The notes under the pieces: model-generated | Seen by the model: only the letters and a program-made list of their open reading frames with translations | The model's database searches: none | Told to the model about the DNA's origin: nothing | Shown: positions 48,658-59,467 of the stretch, piece by piece | Layout: each line of letters begins with the position of its first letter | Position numbering within the stretch: position 1 is the stretch's first letter | Source of the DNA: Marasmius tenuissimus | Lineage: Eukaryota; Basidiomycota; Agaricomycetes; Agaricales; Marasmiaceae | Direction of reading: 5' to 3' | Assembly (NCBI GenBank): GCA_029532415.1 | Contig: JAQOTA010000050.1 | Coordinates: forward strand, 1,612,001 to 1,676,000 | DNA length: 64,000 nt | Program-made: the position numbers and the translations under genes

Positions 48658-49662
48658 ATGCAACTTTTATCGACCTTCTTCGTTCTCTTCCTGGCAGCAA
48701 CTACAGTCCTATCGGCACCCAAGACTGATGCTGCCGCCACCATGTACGTCCCGTCCATCCAACTAATTCACTTCACACAAGTAGTAACAAATTGCCCCGA
48801 ACAGCAAAACTTTCGGACTCAATGGTTCCGGCTGCCCACCGGGTAGTACAACAGCAACACTTAGCAGTGCGTATACGATCCCCACTCGAGCTGTAATTGT
48901 CACTATTATTGATATTTACTGTAATCAGACGACAAATCCACCGTTTCAGCAACATTCAGTCAATTCATACCCTCGGTCTCGACACAATCGTTCCGGAAAA
49001 ACTGTCAGGCTTCGATTTCGGTCGACGTGCCCGCAGGCAAGAAGTTTGCAGTCGACAAAGTCGGATATGTACGTATGGAATCACTTACTGCGACTACTCT
49101 TACTGAAAGCGGCACTACGGTAGAGCGGCTTTGTCCAACTCGACCCGAAGGTCGCTGTCGTACATGGTACGACCGTGTATTGTACGTTGCTCCATTCTTG
49201 AATTTTGCGATGTTCGACGACTCATGCCCCCTCAAGTCCAGGCTCAGCTCGAACAACAAAGTGCCTCCGATACTCTCAAGGGACCCGTCAGTGCGTCTGT
49301 CTTAATTTTGTCTATTCAATGCAACGACCCCTCCTTACTCATCCCACAGCAAAAACCGTCGACTTGAGCAATAAATTCTCTGGTACAGTTTGGAGCAAAT
49401 GCGGCGCAGGCACTGCGATCGTCAATGTCGATATCTGTGAGTCCTTCCCCCCCCCCCCCCTTCCAACTTCCCACCCACCATCTGACTGGAACTTGCGCGT
49501 CTAGCACTGTATCTGAACGCCGACGGAAGTTCTGATGGGTTCGCTTCTGTTGACGATGCGAAGGTAAGAGATTTCCACTACCTCAGGGCTCAGACGGTAT
49601 CCAAGCTCACTCGCATCATTCGAATTGCGTAGTTTGGACCTTTCGTCCTTGCGGATTGTTAA
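48658..49662 (+). CDS. DUF4360-like secreted protein, 8 exons, 191 aa
   Basis: Exons: 48658-48743, 48805-48866, 48929-49068, 49124-49181, 49237-49290, 49350-49436, 49505-49563, 49633-49662. The sum is 192 codons with stop. The signal peptide is MQLLSTFFVLFLAATTVLSA. Family blocks follow: FGLNGSGCPPGS, DKSTVSATFSQF, FRKNCQ, VDKVGYSGFVQLD, VWSKCG, AIVNVDI and a short end FVLADC. It shares the gene plan of the 45416-46764 protein but is shorter and diverged. Intron 4 needs a CAAG acceptor, the weakest call. A broken copy of its 3' end is at 24761-25036. Role unknown; secreted. Confidence 0.78.
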
Positions 49663-50234
49663 TCTGAATCGCCGCTGAATTATCGGTTAAGGGTCATATG
49701 TTTCTCCTTTGTCTTTGGGCTTTGGGCTGAAGTGTTCATGTCAGATTTGTATCAGTAATAAGTAAATTAGTAGCAGTAGTGTATGGCGTTCGAACTTCTC
49801 GGTGAACAATCCCAACACGCGCGCCGTCCCGCGTTCTATTTGCCAGATAATACTTGAAGGGACTTTCATGGAAGTTAACGGGGGAAGAGCCCTGGAACAT
49901 GTAAGTGGGTAAAGAGGTGTTATTATCAGATATGCACATATCAATATAGTTTCGAGAAGAAGTTTATCTCCCATCCAGACTCGCAGTCTCGAAACCTCCG
50001 AAAACAAACCGACGAGCCGGGCCGCCTTTTACAAGGTACTAATCATTACCACTTCGACCAGGCCTAGGTGCCGGTATGACGACTTCCTCCTACGTTATAA
50101 GATTATGGCCAGAGCCCACTCGGACGATTACTGCCAATGGGCTAGATGTCTGGTCGAGTGTGGGTCCATGTGGGCGCTTCCGCCAAAGAGTAGGTGCTCC
50201 ATCCCGTCTCCTAACGTACTAGGGATCACTGTAG

Positions 50235-50438
50235 ATACTGGAGGGCAAGGGAGGAACATGCTTTCGTGGATCGAGATGAGTACCTATTCTGTTGATGGTG
50301 TCGCTGTCTGGAGGTGACAGTCTTCCTCCTTGGTAGACCTTTCCGGACAGGTTCGCTGAAGAAGGGGAAGCCTTGAAAGCGCAAGTCCTTGGTTTGCCTT
50401 GGGGACAGTGGAGACGAAATTGGCACGCTCCGCGTTGA
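50235..50438 (+). pseudogene. NLR-E relic: last two exons of a fifth NLR
   Basis: Contains the end of exon 4 (MLSWIE), the fourth intron and all of exon 5 (TFPDRFAEEGEALKAQ to TGA 50436-50438). These align with NLR-D 58780-58982. The intron donor reads ATGAGT instead of GTGAGT. Everything upstream of about 50215 is unrelated, so the NACHT part is gone. Confidence 0.8.
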
Positions 50439-50939
50439 CTCACAGGCCTGCGGTAGATTCGGGGACCGGATGGCGACTTTGAAGCTTTCGGAGCTGACTC
50501 CCCCGACTATCGTTAACTATCCTACCCTACCGCTGACTAGCGGCGCCTTCATCAACGGGAACTTTCGATTACAGCCAGCCCGGTAATCAGTTTCTGTGTG
50601 TCTCTAGCTACAGTACAGGGGAACGATACTTCACATGTAAAGTCTACATCCGGACGTCCACTGGCAATGGTATATCTGGACGGGGAATAATTGTAGACTG
50701 GACCGTCAAGCTTCGACGTACCTATAGGGATCCCAGTATATCCAAGTCGTTCATCGACTTCTAGTACCTATGAGTATGAGAGTCACTCGTCGGCAGTCAC
50801 TTACACCGATCGTGGCGGTGAAGCGCTCCAAGGAAATCGGTCCATGTGGGCGCTCGTCCTCCAAGTAAGCAAAGCAAAAAAAATACTCCAAGAATGGTGC
50901 ACGTAATTACTCACTAACTATCCATAAAATACAATCAAG

Positions 50940-52620
50940 TCCAAGCCGTCCGTATAACCACAAGCATGTACTCATACGCCGCCCACCCAATCGCTGAACT
51001 CAACAGTCTCCTCGATGTCGTAGCGCCTTCAAACTATCCCGCGAAGCCTTGGTGCTGGGGGAGGCGGAGGCGAAGTCAGATAGGTGCACGAAAACTCAAG
51101 ACCACAAAACAAAAGAGACTCACCTTCCAAATCGTATCAACAGTCCTCAAAAACCCTCTATACCGTTCTTCTTCATTTCGGACTTGAAGTTTCGTCTTTT
51201 CACCAAGAATCAGCTTTAGAAACCGCGAAGACGAGGGGAGGAACACACCTCTATCACATCAATAGGGTGCGTAGCCATCGTCGACAACGCACCCGCACCA
51301 GCAGCCGACACGAGGCTATGTATCACCGTCGACGGCCCCTGTCCGTATCCGTTCGTCGGGTTGAGTGGGACCACAATCGCTGCGAACGGTCAACGAAAAA
51401 ACAACAACAACACACACACACGAAGAACGTACCAGCCTGCCTCTTGAACCCCTCATCAAACACGACAAACAACCCCGCATACGGCGCATCCCTCAACGAC
51501 GTAGCCAAGAACCCTTTCAAGAGCTCCGAGGGACCTAGACGGAGGATAGAGATGAAGGCGCCGGAGAGGGTTTCGTAGGTGTATATGTTGCTCTGGGAAT
51601 GCGTTAGTATTCGTCTCTGCCGCCACGACCCCCACCCACTCACCTCGAATCTGGCGTTCATCACCGAAAACGGGCTCACCACGAACCCTACCGTTACACG
51701 TGCGACTGCACTGGAGAGGTTTCCTTGGGTTGTTAGTTTGGTAGTACGGAGGCCGGGCTTAAGCTTGAGTTCGTGCTGGTGTGGGTGTGGTGGTGGAAGT
51801 AGGGACAGGCAGCCATAAATGTTCGAAGTTGGGTTAGACGGGTCATGTATGGGGCTACGCCTGGAACGTTACTACGCAGAAGATGTAGGTCAGGTGGGAG
51901 GTTGAAAGGGTGGGGAGGGGGATGTACCGTATTGAAGAAGGGAAAGTTCCTCTCCATAATCCGAGTAAACCGTTGGATTGGATTATGGTGCGTGCTATAT
52001 ATACGGTAGATTGAGGGGCTTTTCGTGCGAGTGTGTGAGCAGAGAGAGGAGAGCAGAAGAGATGTTTTGGACACACCTCTGATGATATTCCAATCGACTG
52101 TCTCTTTGATGGAGACGCGTTTACAGCCCTTTGCGAGAAGGTTGGCACACGTTTCGCAGGTTGTAGGTATAGAAAAATGAAATTGGTGAACGTAGACGGC
52201 GGTTCCAGCCATTCGGTCGATGTTTCGGACATTTCACGGGAGGGATTGAGGCGCGTTTCAAGGGGTGGTCGTGGGTAACTGTGGCCTCGGAGATGTTTGA
52301 TGTGGATTCAGGGGTGTTTGGAGTGGACTCGGAGGTGTTTGAAGCGGGTTTACTGCCGCTCGTATCTCTTCCCCTCGTTCAACCCTTCTTGATTTATTTT
52401 TCTATATATCTCATCTTTCCAGCTCGTGCCATCCTTTTCGCAAAGGGCTGTAATTCCAATAGGTCGACTGGATATGCGCGTTGGCTTCACTTTGGCTTTT
52501 CTTCGGATTGAGACGCACAAGGTTGTAGGGCTATCGTTGAAGCGAGTTCAGATGCAGCACCTGGAGTGACCTAAGTTAGAGATTTCCGAGTGGATGTAGG
52601 CAGCCTGAGGACACATACCG
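50940..52620 (-). pseudogene. Hem25-B: mitochondrial carrier pseudogene with MITE insertion
   Basis: Exon order follows the intact copy at 59468-60881. A 333-bp inverted-repeat element interrupts exon 3 (52121-52453). A TAG at 51036-51034 replaces the Tyr of GYFEGA in the last exon, which also lacks some bases. Exons 1 and 2 are recognisable at about 52620-52530. The frame upstream of exon 1 (52576-52836, minus) is open but unlike the intact copy. Confidence 0.75.
52121..52453. mobile_element. MITE-like element in Hem25-B exon 3
   Basis: Inverted repeats of 21 bp, beginning TTACAGCCCTTTGCGA, bound a 333-bp non-coding segment. The uninterrupted exon is seen at 60670-60690 and 26510-26530. The outermost bases TTA/TAA make the target duplication ambiguous: it could be TA inside the repeat ends, or a TTA-type site. 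The superfamily is therefore open. Confidence 0.75.
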
Positions 52621-53699
52621 GAAGTCGATTACTACCAGTCCCCAAGGTCTCCCATCCGCGTCAGCATCGGTCGGGACATCGCCAGAGGACACCTCTCCTT
52701 TCTTGTTTGGGTCTTCGAAGGATTCATCACGACTCCTCTCCCGACATACTCGAGGTTTGGGACGCCGCCACGTCCGATGTAAAGAGGGTTGTAGCTGATG
52801 AAGTTTCGATATAGGGAGGCGAGATGATGGCAGCATCAGTCAGGGACTCAATTTGGATCCCTTGAGCCCTACACCAGGCCACGCGCCGGAACGAAGCCAT
52901 AATTTACTGGGGTGTTCGGCACCGACCGACCGACACAGAAACTTGCGAAATGATGGAGATACACCTTCCTCCGTATGTAGGGTATAGAGAGATGTATCCC
53001 AGTGAGAACTTCACTTTGTGTACTCAAACGTCGTATTAGGCCTTGGGCCGAAACCAACCCACTTCCATGAGCATTTTACGAGTTGCGAGGAGCATCTATA
53101 TCTTGCGGATGTTGGTGCTTTGTCTCAAAGTAGGACTGTATCGGTATATAACCTGGCATTCGACAACTTCACTCGAATCCGAAGCTCTCAAATTTCTTTC
53201 TTCGCCTCGAATGAGCTTAGCCCAACTGAGAGGTTACCATTCTTGCCTGTCTGACCTCAATCGGTTCCTTGAGCTTCGTGACGACTCTTCTGCCGGATGG
53301 CGCAAGATAGCCATGGCCCTGTTGCCATCTAATATCGAAGGTCGAGTTCTTGGAGGGTATCTGAGCGCGATATATAACGTCCATGATATGAAAAACACAG
53401 GATGCGACTAAGGTATATGCTCCTGTTGAGGTGACCCTCTGAAGCGCGAAGTGATCTCCAGGGAATCCATACAGAACGATAACCGGTTGCAGCTGGGAAT
53501 GTCAGTCTGAACATGGGATACCTTGATCGTGATAGATAATGCGGACGTGGGGGATTTTTCGGCGTAAAATGGGGAAAGGTGTAGACTTGAGTTCATGACG
53601 AGATGCGGGAACGTTTGAGGTACCATCCCAAACCGCGATTCTTCGCCGAGTAGAAAGAGTCCTTATATCATAACAATCCGGTCAAGTTGGTAACATGAA

Positions 53700-54560
53700 C
53701 GGACATTGAGATGGGAGCTCACCTTCCTGTGGTCAGCGATAGCGCCTAAATAATCCTGCACATTGTCGCCGACCATTCTAAACACCTCCTAGATGATTGA
53801 AAATCGCTTCAGCCCATACTGGAACGCGTATACTGAGGTGGGAAGGTACGGACGAGTTGCCAATGGTATACGTCTCTGGCCTTCATCTCAGCTAGGTATA
53901 GCCATGTCACATCCTTCGAATGAGCTTCGAATTCTAGTGCCTTGCAATGCTTCCTCCTCTCATCTTCACGGTCGATGTATCGATGCCAAATCTTCCATTG
54001 ATAATCGCCGTCGTCTTCCAGAAACGGATGGATAGTGCCCTTGCGTAGAGCGGCTATATAATACACGACTCATAGTGAGTGAGAGCAACGGAAAGGAGGT
54101 GGTATGAGCTCACCCCGGAAAAATCTCCAGCTGGTTCGTCGTACGAGTATGTCTCCGAAGCTCGACGCTCTTTCATGCTGAGCTCCAAGGTATACTCTAA
54201 GCTATATGTACCAGTCATTGTCGTTATCTTCTAGGCGTTCAGCCCAACCATTATCCGAGGCAACGTCTTCAATCGGCGTGTCGAAGCACTATGTACTCAA
54301 TGTTCAGTTGACGCTGGTGAAAGAAAGATATTATGAGTCTTACAATCGGACGTTCCGGTTTCTTGCCCTCCTGGACTTCCAATGAATGCCTGTGAGTATC
54401 TAGATCCTGCTCGAATTCCTCCAGATCGCCGAACGAAGAAAGAGAGTAGCAAGTGGCGACTCGTTCACATCCACATCTGGAGATAGAGGGGGAGTGTCGT
54501 CTTCGTCTGAGGAATTACTCGCCTTGACGGTCGCAGAAGAATTTTCCATACGCGTCGAAG
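53700..54560 (-). pseudogene. Unrecognised multi-exon gene or remnant
   Basis: A minus-strand exon from about 54064 to 53832 reads YYIAALRKGT...YQWKIWHRYIDRED...LAEMKARD and is preceded and followed by plausible GT-AG introns. Upstream pieces near 54480 (DEDDTPPLSPDVDV) and 54290-54120 (SMKERRASETYSYDEPAGD) and downstream near 53785-53715 (MVGDNVQDYLGAIADHRK) look like further exons. I could not join all of them without a stop. The family is not recognised. Between it and Hem25-B (52840-53700) I see nothing certain. Confidence 0.35.
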
Positions 54561-54688
54561 AATACGCGTTTGGCCGGCGCCGCCGTCAACAAGCGCCCAC
54601 TATCGGACCCTACCCAAACCACCACCAGCACCTTCATGGCCAACAACGTTGAGCACACCTAGCTTCGCTGCCACGTCCGGATCTTCAC

Positions 54689-55562
54689 ATGCCATCGCAA
54701 ATCCATTCAAACTTCTCGGCTTCGACTCTCCCAACCAAGCCCACACCTAGACAGACCTCAGTACCAGTCCGAACAGTCGTTCCACGGAATCGAAATCCTA
54801 CCTGCCCCGTATCAGAGGTGTCCAAAACCACATCATCACACACTCACAATCAGCGTTCGGGTCGCCCCAGGGGCGCTCGAAGCTGTCGTCCTCCATTTCC
54901 TCCTTCGAGTTTCAAGCTTCACTGGCACCTCCAACCCGAATCGTCGAGCAAATACTGGGCCTCCCCACCGCCTTCCATGCTACATATCCTCCCACAACGG
55001 TCGCCCTTGTGTAACGCATATACGGCCTCGCGCAAGAAACGGGCACAAGACATCAGAAAACATTCACACATGGACCCAGAGCGCTACCGGTCAAGATTTT
55101 TTTGCGATGACAGAGAACTTGTAAGTTTCGGGTCGATTGATGCTTTTGCACGATAATGACCTTGATAGGAAGCTTTCATAGCTCGGCTCTCAGCACGGAA
55201 TACGACTACCAAGACACGCGTCGGTACTTCCCATGGTTGTGACGCGAAAACAGTCTGAACGAGGAGAAAATATTCATCGACGAAATCCCCGTATACCCAG
55301 CCCGGTTTCGATGTTGCGTATCATCATCAGCATCGTTTGATTCCCAGACTCGAGAATGTCCAAGCTTCTTCGTAGGCGACTATAATCACGAGGCGCTGAA
55401 ATCGACATTCGAGCTTCATGACAGCGGCGAAGCGACCAACGAGACGATGGATGGATTTGTACCGAACCTCTTTCACAGAGGACATCTGGTCGATAAGACG
55501 AGGATATCGTTATACTCGATCAGTGAGATGCTGGTATACAGGTGCGATCTTGTTTTACTGAT
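54689..55562 (+). pseudogene. Unrecognised coding-like remnant next to NLR-D
   Basis: A 155-codon frame starts at 54689. Around 55070-55130 it reads MDPERYRSRFFCDDREL before a GTAAGT donor. A separate open stretch at about 55228-55562 contains FFVGDYNHEALKSTFELHD and a GEATNETMDGF block. The two cannot be joined with confidence. It ends where homology with the NLR upstream region begins (about 55590). Confidence 0.3.
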
Positions 55563-56293
55563 ACAAAGTCGTCCTCTCATAAATGTACACCCATCTCCAG
55601 TTTTGAATGAGCGACTCAGCAGATGAGAGTAGAGGCCGGAGGGGGAAGTTAGCTCTGGATGGGCACTTGGAGGACATAAATGATATTGATACCTATCGCG
55701 GCGAATATCAAGAGACCCTTTGTTTCCTACATCCCCCTTCTCCTGACATGTTGGTGATAGCACAAATTCATCGAACTCCCGTGACTCGTTAACGTTACAT
55801 CGATGAGCACGAAGTAGCTGTCGCTCAGAGTCACTGACAGCGGTCTTTACGCGCGCTGAATCTTGGCCAGTGATTTCCACCATCCCGGTCCTTCTCGCGA
55901 CAACCTTTCCGCTCGCTAGACACCCTCCTCTCTACTGTTTGTGCTCATCTAGCTGAGTTGAGCTCACACAAAGCAGCCAACGATCTCCTGGTGCAGTTAA
56001 CGTGCTCTCCAGAATCCGATCGTGCATACGGAATCCACGCTGTCGAAACGTGTGCTAATAGCCTCAAACCAGTAGCCTTCACCCATAAGTCGACGTCGCA
56101 TCTCCTTCCTCTTCCCCTCCTTCATCCTCACCAATTCCCGACCCCCACCTTCCTCTTTCCTCTAACATCAAACGGCTCCTTGTCGTCTATCGCTCACAGC
56201 AGCCATCCTTTCGTCCCTCGAGCCCACAACTCAACATTCACCGTCTCGGAACGTCTGCTTCGGTGCACTCTATGACCTACCTATGACGGCAGT

Positions 56294-58982
56294 ATGTCCG
56301 TACAGAACACGAATGTTGGCTCGGGGACCCAGACCAACCTCAACAGTATGGGCACCCAGAACGTCAGCTTCGTAAATACCTTCAACACAGCCGCCTCCCA
56401 CCGTGAGTCGCTTGTTTTGTTCCGCGTTCTCGTCGAGTGCAGGACTGACCTTGATCACCTCGATTCAGCACATAGAACCTTGTGGGATGCCATTGCAGAA
56501 GTCGGAGCTTCGCATACCGCCGAGCAGCAATACGAACGCGGCGAATGTCTCCCAGGAACCCGCGAGGAAGTCCTTCGGAAGATCATTTGGGAGTGGATCA
56601 TGGCCGGAGGGCAGGGGCGTCCCATCTCTTGGCTCACCGGCACTGCCGGTGTTGGGAAAACCGCCATTGCCATGAGTCTTGCCAAAGCTTGCGAGAAGGA
56701 AGGCCTCCTGGCATCCTCGTTTTTCTTCTTTCGATCCGACCCGAAACGAAACGTCCCCGACGCTCTCATACTCAGCATAGCACACGATCTGGTCTCGACA
56801 GTGCCACTCTTGCGATTCTTCGTCGAATGGAGGATTTCGCGGGATCCAAAAATCTTGGGAGCGAGGTTGGAGGACCAGCTCCGCGAGCTTGTTCTCAAAC
56901 CGACTGTGGCATGGAGCTGGCTTAGATGCGGCTGGGTTGTCTTCGTGCGCGTCTTGTGCCTGTTGCTTTCAGGTATTATGCCACTGGACGTCGTGTGGGC
57001 ATTCCTTTCCGTCCTGTCACTCTTTGCACCACTACAAGTGCCGAACATTGTCATCATCGATGGATTAGATGAATGCGGCGATGACAAGGCACAGCTGCGC
57101 ATCCTCTCTATCATCCAATCCGCGATTGATGGGAACCCTCATTTTCCACTACGCTTCCTGATCTGTAGCCGGCCGGAATCCTGGATCCGACAGGCGTTTG
57201 ATGCTCAATCTCCAGACCGGCTCTTCAAGATTGAGCTGGACGACTCATTCATGCCCAACAAGGATATTGAGCGGTACTACCGCCATCACTTTAGTGAGAT
57301 TTCTGCAGATCCCCATTACAGCCAAGTCCGATTCCCAAGTCCCTGGCCCTCGGAAAAGGACCTCGAAACGTTGGTTGAACATAGCTGCAGCCAGTTTGTC
57401 TATGCAGCAACCGCTGTCAAGTACATTCAAGACAAGTACGAGCATCCGATTGAACAGCTTCGTATCATCATCAAGAACGTCCCACCTCGTCGACCAGGAT
57501 CATCGCCCTATCAACAGCTCGATGCGCTATACGATTTCATACTCAGCGCAAATCCAGACCGAGAGGGAGTTCTTCGCATTCTTGCAACTCTCCTCGTCCT
57601 TACAGATTATCGCAGACTTGGGCCGTCTCCGGCGATTATCGAGTTGGTACTAGGACTTCCCGCGGGGCAAGTACCGTTGACCTTGCGGGCAATGCACTCG
57701 GTACTGGATATTCGTGGGTCGACGGATGAACTCCGTGTCTATCACACCTCGTTCAGGGATTACCTGGATGACAAAGCCAGGTCTGGTCAATTCTACATCG
57801 ACATCGAGACTCAACAGTATACCGTTGCGCGACAGTGGCTCCAGAACCTCTGCACTAGTAAAGTGCGGACTTATAGGTATGAAGTTATTTGCCTTCTATT
57901 GTCAAATACTGAACTTCTCTCACATGAACTTGTAGTCCCAACCAACTCTACAGCAAGCAAACCACGCCATTCTTCGTGGAATGGTTGCGGTTCTCCGAGG
58001 AGTTTCTAGATCCAACTCGGGATCTATTGGAAGAGCTGTGGAATGTTGACCTTGCATTTACATTTCTGGCATCTCGAGAGCGTGAATGGGAAGAGGTTTT
58101 CAAGTACCTAGCACGGTGGGTGGGGACATCTGTACGTCTGACCAACCCCTTTTCCTTGCTGTGCCCAGTTCTGTGCTGACGCTTGTGTGATGCCAGGATC
58201 TCCTTGATGAGGACGCAAGCCAGGACAGGAAGGAAGTCGGAGACCACACAAAGGCCGGCGCAGATGACCAATGCGAGGTCAAGGCTCACAGTCGCGTGAT
58301 GGACGATGGAGCTGATCTTGTGGAGGGTCTTGTGCACCGACTCCAGAACCGCCCCAAGCACTTCCATCTTGAATGGCCCTCGGGTGTTTCTCCACGACAC
58401 GATGTCGTGCGTCGGGTTCTCTATCGTGCCACGGGATGTAGTTGGAGAACTCGACTAGATGGGACATACCCCAGTGATACCGACGATGTGCGTCTCACAG
58501 ACTGCCATTGTGATCTCTCTGGAGGGAAGGAGTCGTGTGATTTGGGGCATGTTGTGTATCAGGAGGCTTGCTTGCAGCATGCCAAGGCTTACATCTCCCT
58601 TTTTGAAGAGCTCACTCAGCGCGGTACGGAAGACGACAACTTGATGTGTGCCTTTCTGAACATGGTGCGGTCATCGCTTCTGGCACATTGCCGACTGGAT
58701 ACAGAGCTGCTTTCGCTCTGCCGGACGTTTTTCGGGACTGCGAAGGGTTGTTTGGTGATGAGCCTTTATGAGGTTCTTGGGAAGGAGGCAAGGAAGCACA
58801 TGTTTGCATGGATTGAGGTGAGTACCTATTGTATTGATGGTGTCGCTGTCTTGTACTGGAGTTGACACCTTCCTCCTTGGTAGACCTTTCCGGATAGGTT
58901 CGCTGAAGAAGGGAAAGCCTTGAAAGCACAATTCCGTGGTTTGCCTTGGAAACGGTGGGCACGAAATTGGGATGCTACGTAA
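56294..58982 (+). CDS. NLR-D: NACHT-domain NTPase, five exons, 810 aa
   Basis: Exons: 56294-56402, 56469-57876, 57936-58131, 58197-58817, 58884-58982. Introns are 66, 59, 65 and 66 nt, and the total is 811 codons with stop. This is the only intact copy on the plus strand. Exon 1 gives 36 N/T/Q/S-rich residues; intron 1 happens to be in frame, but its donor, CTGAC branch site and acceptor match the other copies. Walker A GTAGVGKT is at residues 94-101 and IVIIDGLDEC is intact. The hydrophobic stretch before Walker B is present. The tail ends RWARNWDAT. The 5' flank (55590-56293) resembles the NLR-proximal flank of units A-C, inverted. There is no GT90 partner; the neighbour is an intact carrier gene. 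Confidence 0.9.
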
Positions 58983-59467
58983 CTTGTTGGCTCGGTAAAC
59001 AGGCCTGCGGAAGGTTCGGCGATCGATTGGTGGCTTTGAAGCTTTCGGAGCTGACTCCCCCTACTATAGTTGTTTATCGTACCCTACCATTATCACAGGA
59101 CCAACAGGTTCGAGTTGACTAGCGCTGCCGCTATCAACGGGAACTTTCGATTGTAGCCAGCTCGGTGATCAGTGCTATTTATCTTGTGTGTTGCCATCTA
59201 CAAGGGGAATGATACTTTTCATTTAAAGTCTGTATCCGGGCGTCCACTGGCAGTGTAGTCTAAATCATATCTGGACGGGGAATCATCACCGACTGGACCG
59301 AGCGTCGAGCTCTGGCGCACTATGAGGGTCCCAGCATATTATAATGTTCATCCTTCTTCTGGTACCGCCCAAAGTATTCAATAGGTCCATGTGGGCGCCC
59401 GTCCTACAAGTAAGCAAAGCAAGAAATAATTCGAGAGTGGTGTAATTACTAATTCCATAAAATACAA

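Larger units (their letters stand above)
50215..52620. repeat. Duplicated block NLR-E relic + Hem25-B
   Basis: Matches about 58760-60881 in order and orientation: the end of an NLR, a shared spacer (for example GCTTTCGGAGCTGACTCCCC at 50476 and 59041) and a carrier gene on the opposite strand. The copy at 58-61 kb is intact; this one is decayed. Confidence 0.75.

Noticed and set aside
49449..49462. Long poly-C run
   Set aside because: It lies in intron 6 of the DUF4360-like gene and is ordinary low-complexity sequence.
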